A stretch of 6,595 nt of DNA, taken from the NCBI GenBank assembly GCA_021780415.1, contig JAJXYW010000078.1, positions 1 to 6,595 on the forward strand. Reading direction: 5' to 3'. Source of the stretch: Acidobacteriota bacterium. GTDB lineage: Bacteria; Acidobacteriota; Terriglobia; Terriglobales; Acidobacteriaceae. Positions 5,015 through 6,595 of this stretch are shown here, in pieces. The notes under the pieces were generated by a model. It did no database searches, was not told where the DNA came from, and saw only the letters and a program-made list of their open reading frames with translations. Made by a program: the position numbers and the translations under genes. Each line of letters opens with the position of its first letter. Position 1 is the first letter of the stretch.

Positions 5015-6595
5015 TTACAAACTCTCAGCGACTTTCTCTGTCTCCTCGCCGGCATTCAGCATGTAATACAGCACCGGCACAGCAGGCCACGACAAGAACG
5101 TCGAAGCCACTCCGCCCGCAATCAGCGACAGCCCCAGCCCCTGAAAGATCGGGTCGCTCAGAATCACGCTCGCTCCCACCACCACGCCCGCAGCCGTCAG
5201 CAGCACCGGGCGCAGCCTCACCGCTCCTGCATCGATCACGGCCTCCGCCAGCGGCACACCCTGCGCCCGCCGCAGCTCGATGAAGTCCACCACGATGATC
5301 GAGTTGCGCACAATAATCCCGGCTCCGGCAATAAACCCGATCATCGACGTCGCCGTGAAAAACGCTCCCATCATCGCATGCGCCGGCAGAATGCCAATCA
5401 GCGTCAGCGGAATCGGCACCATGATCGCCAGCGGCACGGTGAACGACTTGAACCATCCCACCACCAGCACGTAGATCAGGATCAGCACCGCCGCAAACGC
5501 CAGCCCCAGGTCGCGGAACACCTCGATCGTAATCTGCCACTCCCCATCCCACTTCATCGAGTAGCGGTCGGTCGATTCCGGCTCCACCGAGTTATACCGC
5601 GTCAGCACATATCCATCCGGCAGCCGCAGCTTGTCCAGCGCCTCGTTCATCTTCATGATCGCGTACACCGGACTCTCTTCCGCACCGGCCACGTCGCCCG
5701 TCACGTACACCACCCGCTTCAGGTCCTTGTGATAAATATTCGGCGTCAGCGTCGTGTGTTCCACATTCACCAGCTCACGCAGCGACACCATACTTCCATC
5801 CGCGCCGCGCAGCTTGATATTCTCCAGCGCCTCTTCCGACGAACGGTCCGCCCGGTCCATCTCCACCACCGTCGGCACCGCCTCGCGCGCATTCTGCGCA
5901 TGCAGCAGTCCTGCGCCCGCGCCAGAGGTTGCCATCTGCAGCGTCTGCGCCACCTCCGCCACCGCGATCCCGTGCTGCGCCGCCTTCACCTCATCCACCC
6001 GCATCACCAACTGCTGCTGCGGGTCTTCCATATACCAGTCCGTATCCACCACGCCCTTGGTCTGCTGGAAGATCGTCTTCACCTGCCGCGCCACCTCCAC
6101 CTGCCCTTGCAGGTTCGGTCCATAAATCTCCGCCACCAGCGTCTGCAGCACCGGCGGTCCCGGCGGCACCTCGGCCACCTGGATCCGCGCTCCATACTGC
6201 TTCGCAATCTGCAGCAGTCCCGGCCTTAGCCGCTTCGCAATCTCATGGCTCTGCGCCTTGCGCTCATCGGCTGGCAGCAGGTTCACCTGGATGTCCGCCT
6301 CGTTCGCCTGGTGCCGCAGATAGTAATGCCGCACTAATCCATTGAAGTTGTACGGCCCCGACGTGCCCGAATAAATCTGATAGCTCGTCACATCATTCTG
6401 CTGGCTCAGGTACGCTCCCATCGCCTGCGCCACGCTGGTCGTCTGCTCCAGCGTCGTTCCATCCGGCATGTTGATCATCACCTGGAACTCGCTCTTGTTA
6501 TCGAACGGCAGCATCTTCACCAGCACCATCTTCAGTGGCACCAGAGCGCACGCCGCCAGCAGCAGCACCACCAGCGTCCCCAGAAAAATCCACCG
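5015..6595 (-). CDS. RND efflux transporter permease subunit (AcrB/CusA-like), C-terminal half, truncated by window edge
   Basis: The frame is open to the window edge and stops with TAA at 5017-5015, giving 526 visible residues of a protein that normally has about 1,030-1,100. RND permeases are inner-membrane, proton-driven pumps that work as trimers with a periplasmic adaptor and an outer-membrane channel. The fragment starts in the transmembrane helix opening the second half ([19 protein letters not shown]). A large periplasmic region follows (about residues 30-355; [18 protein letters not shown] marks its first strand). Then come helices at about 360-380, 386-404, 410-435, 459-480 and 486-510. 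The segment [18 protein letters not shown], then RLRPVLLTA, is the conserved RND stretch. The proton-relay aspartates sit in the unseen N-terminal half, so drug versus metal specificity cannot be decided. The GTG at 6571 is internal. It probably leads an operon with DUF2892 and the methyltransferase. Confidence 0.92.
   Translation of the reverse strand, partial: RWIFLGTLVVLLLAACALVPLKMVLVKMLPFDNKSEFQVMINMPDGTTLEQTTSVAQAMGAYLSQQNDVTSYQIYSGTSGPYNFNGLVRHYYLRHQANEADIQVNLLPADERKAQSHEIAKRLRPGLLQIAKQYGARIQVAEVPPGPPVLQTLVAEIYGPNLQGQVEVARQVKTIFQQTKGVVDTDWYMEDPQQQLVMRVDEVKAAQHGIAVAEVAQTLQMATSGAGAGLLHAQNAREAVPTVVEMDRADRSSEEALENIKLRGADGSMVSLRELVNVEHTTLTPNIYHKDLKRVVYVTGDVAGAEESPVYAIMKMNEALDKLRLPDGYVLTRYNSVEPESTDRYSMKWDGEWQITIEVFRDLGLAFAAVLILIYVLVVGWFKSFTVPLAIMVPIPLTLIGILPAHAMMGAFFTATSMIGFIAGAGIIVRNSIIVVDFIELRRAQGVPLAEAVIDAGAVRLRPVLLTAAGVVVGASVILSDPIFQGLGLSLIAGGVASTFLSWPAVPVLYYMLNAGEETEKVAESL

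Noticed and set aside
5378..6229. Plus-strand open frame rich in Arg and His
   Set aside because: It is antisense to the RND permease, which shows strong family motifs; the composition is typical of a shadow frame.

Overview
This is a GC-rich bacterial window with strong C-ending codon preference, tight overlapping gene pairs and short GC-palindromic extragenic repeats. The hairpin repeats (a GGGGCTTTAGCCCC type and a CATCTCGACCGAAGCC type) resemble, from memory, dispersed repeats in Acidobacteriota of the class Terriglobia (Granulicella, Edaphobacter, Terriglobus relatives). That placement is an inference. It looks like a chromosomal membrane-transport and stress region. I see no transposase, phage gene, CRISPR array, tRNA or rRNA.

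Layout: (1) Positions 1-1649, plus strand: the 3' part of a universal stress protein (USP) gene, then a TauE/SafE-type anion exporter, then a small DUF1634-type membrane protein. All three are overlapped or abutting, so they are probably one transcript. (2) Positions 1650-1852: a convergent intergenic stretch with GC-rich palindromes. (3) Positions 1853-2713, minus strand: an ECF-like sigma factor carrying its own C-terminal zinc-finger anti-sigma-type (ZAS/zf-HC2) domain. (4) Positions 2714-3101: a divergent intergenic region with possible promoters in both directions and one copy of a 71-77 bp hairpin repeat. (5) Positions 3102-3959, plus strand: a complete tandem-domain USP. (6) Positions 3960-4140: a second copy of the same repeat, then a strong hairpin between convergent genes. 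(7) Positions 4141-6595, minus strand: a likely operon read right to left, with the C-terminal half of an RND efflux permease, a YgaP/DUF2892-type two-helix membrane protein, and a SAM-dependent methyltransferase overlapping it by 4 bases.

How the genes may work together: TauE/SafE, DUF1634 and DUF2892 families often occur near sulfur or heavy-metal detoxification genes, and an RND pump fits an export role. A sulfur, metal or oxidant stress theme is reasonable, but no substrate can be read from this sequence. The sigma factor with its built-in zinc/cysteine domain is the natural candidate local regulator, but nothing here proves which promoters it uses. The most notable observations are the sigma/ZAS fusion and the two same-orientation hairpin repeats bracketing the intact USP gene.
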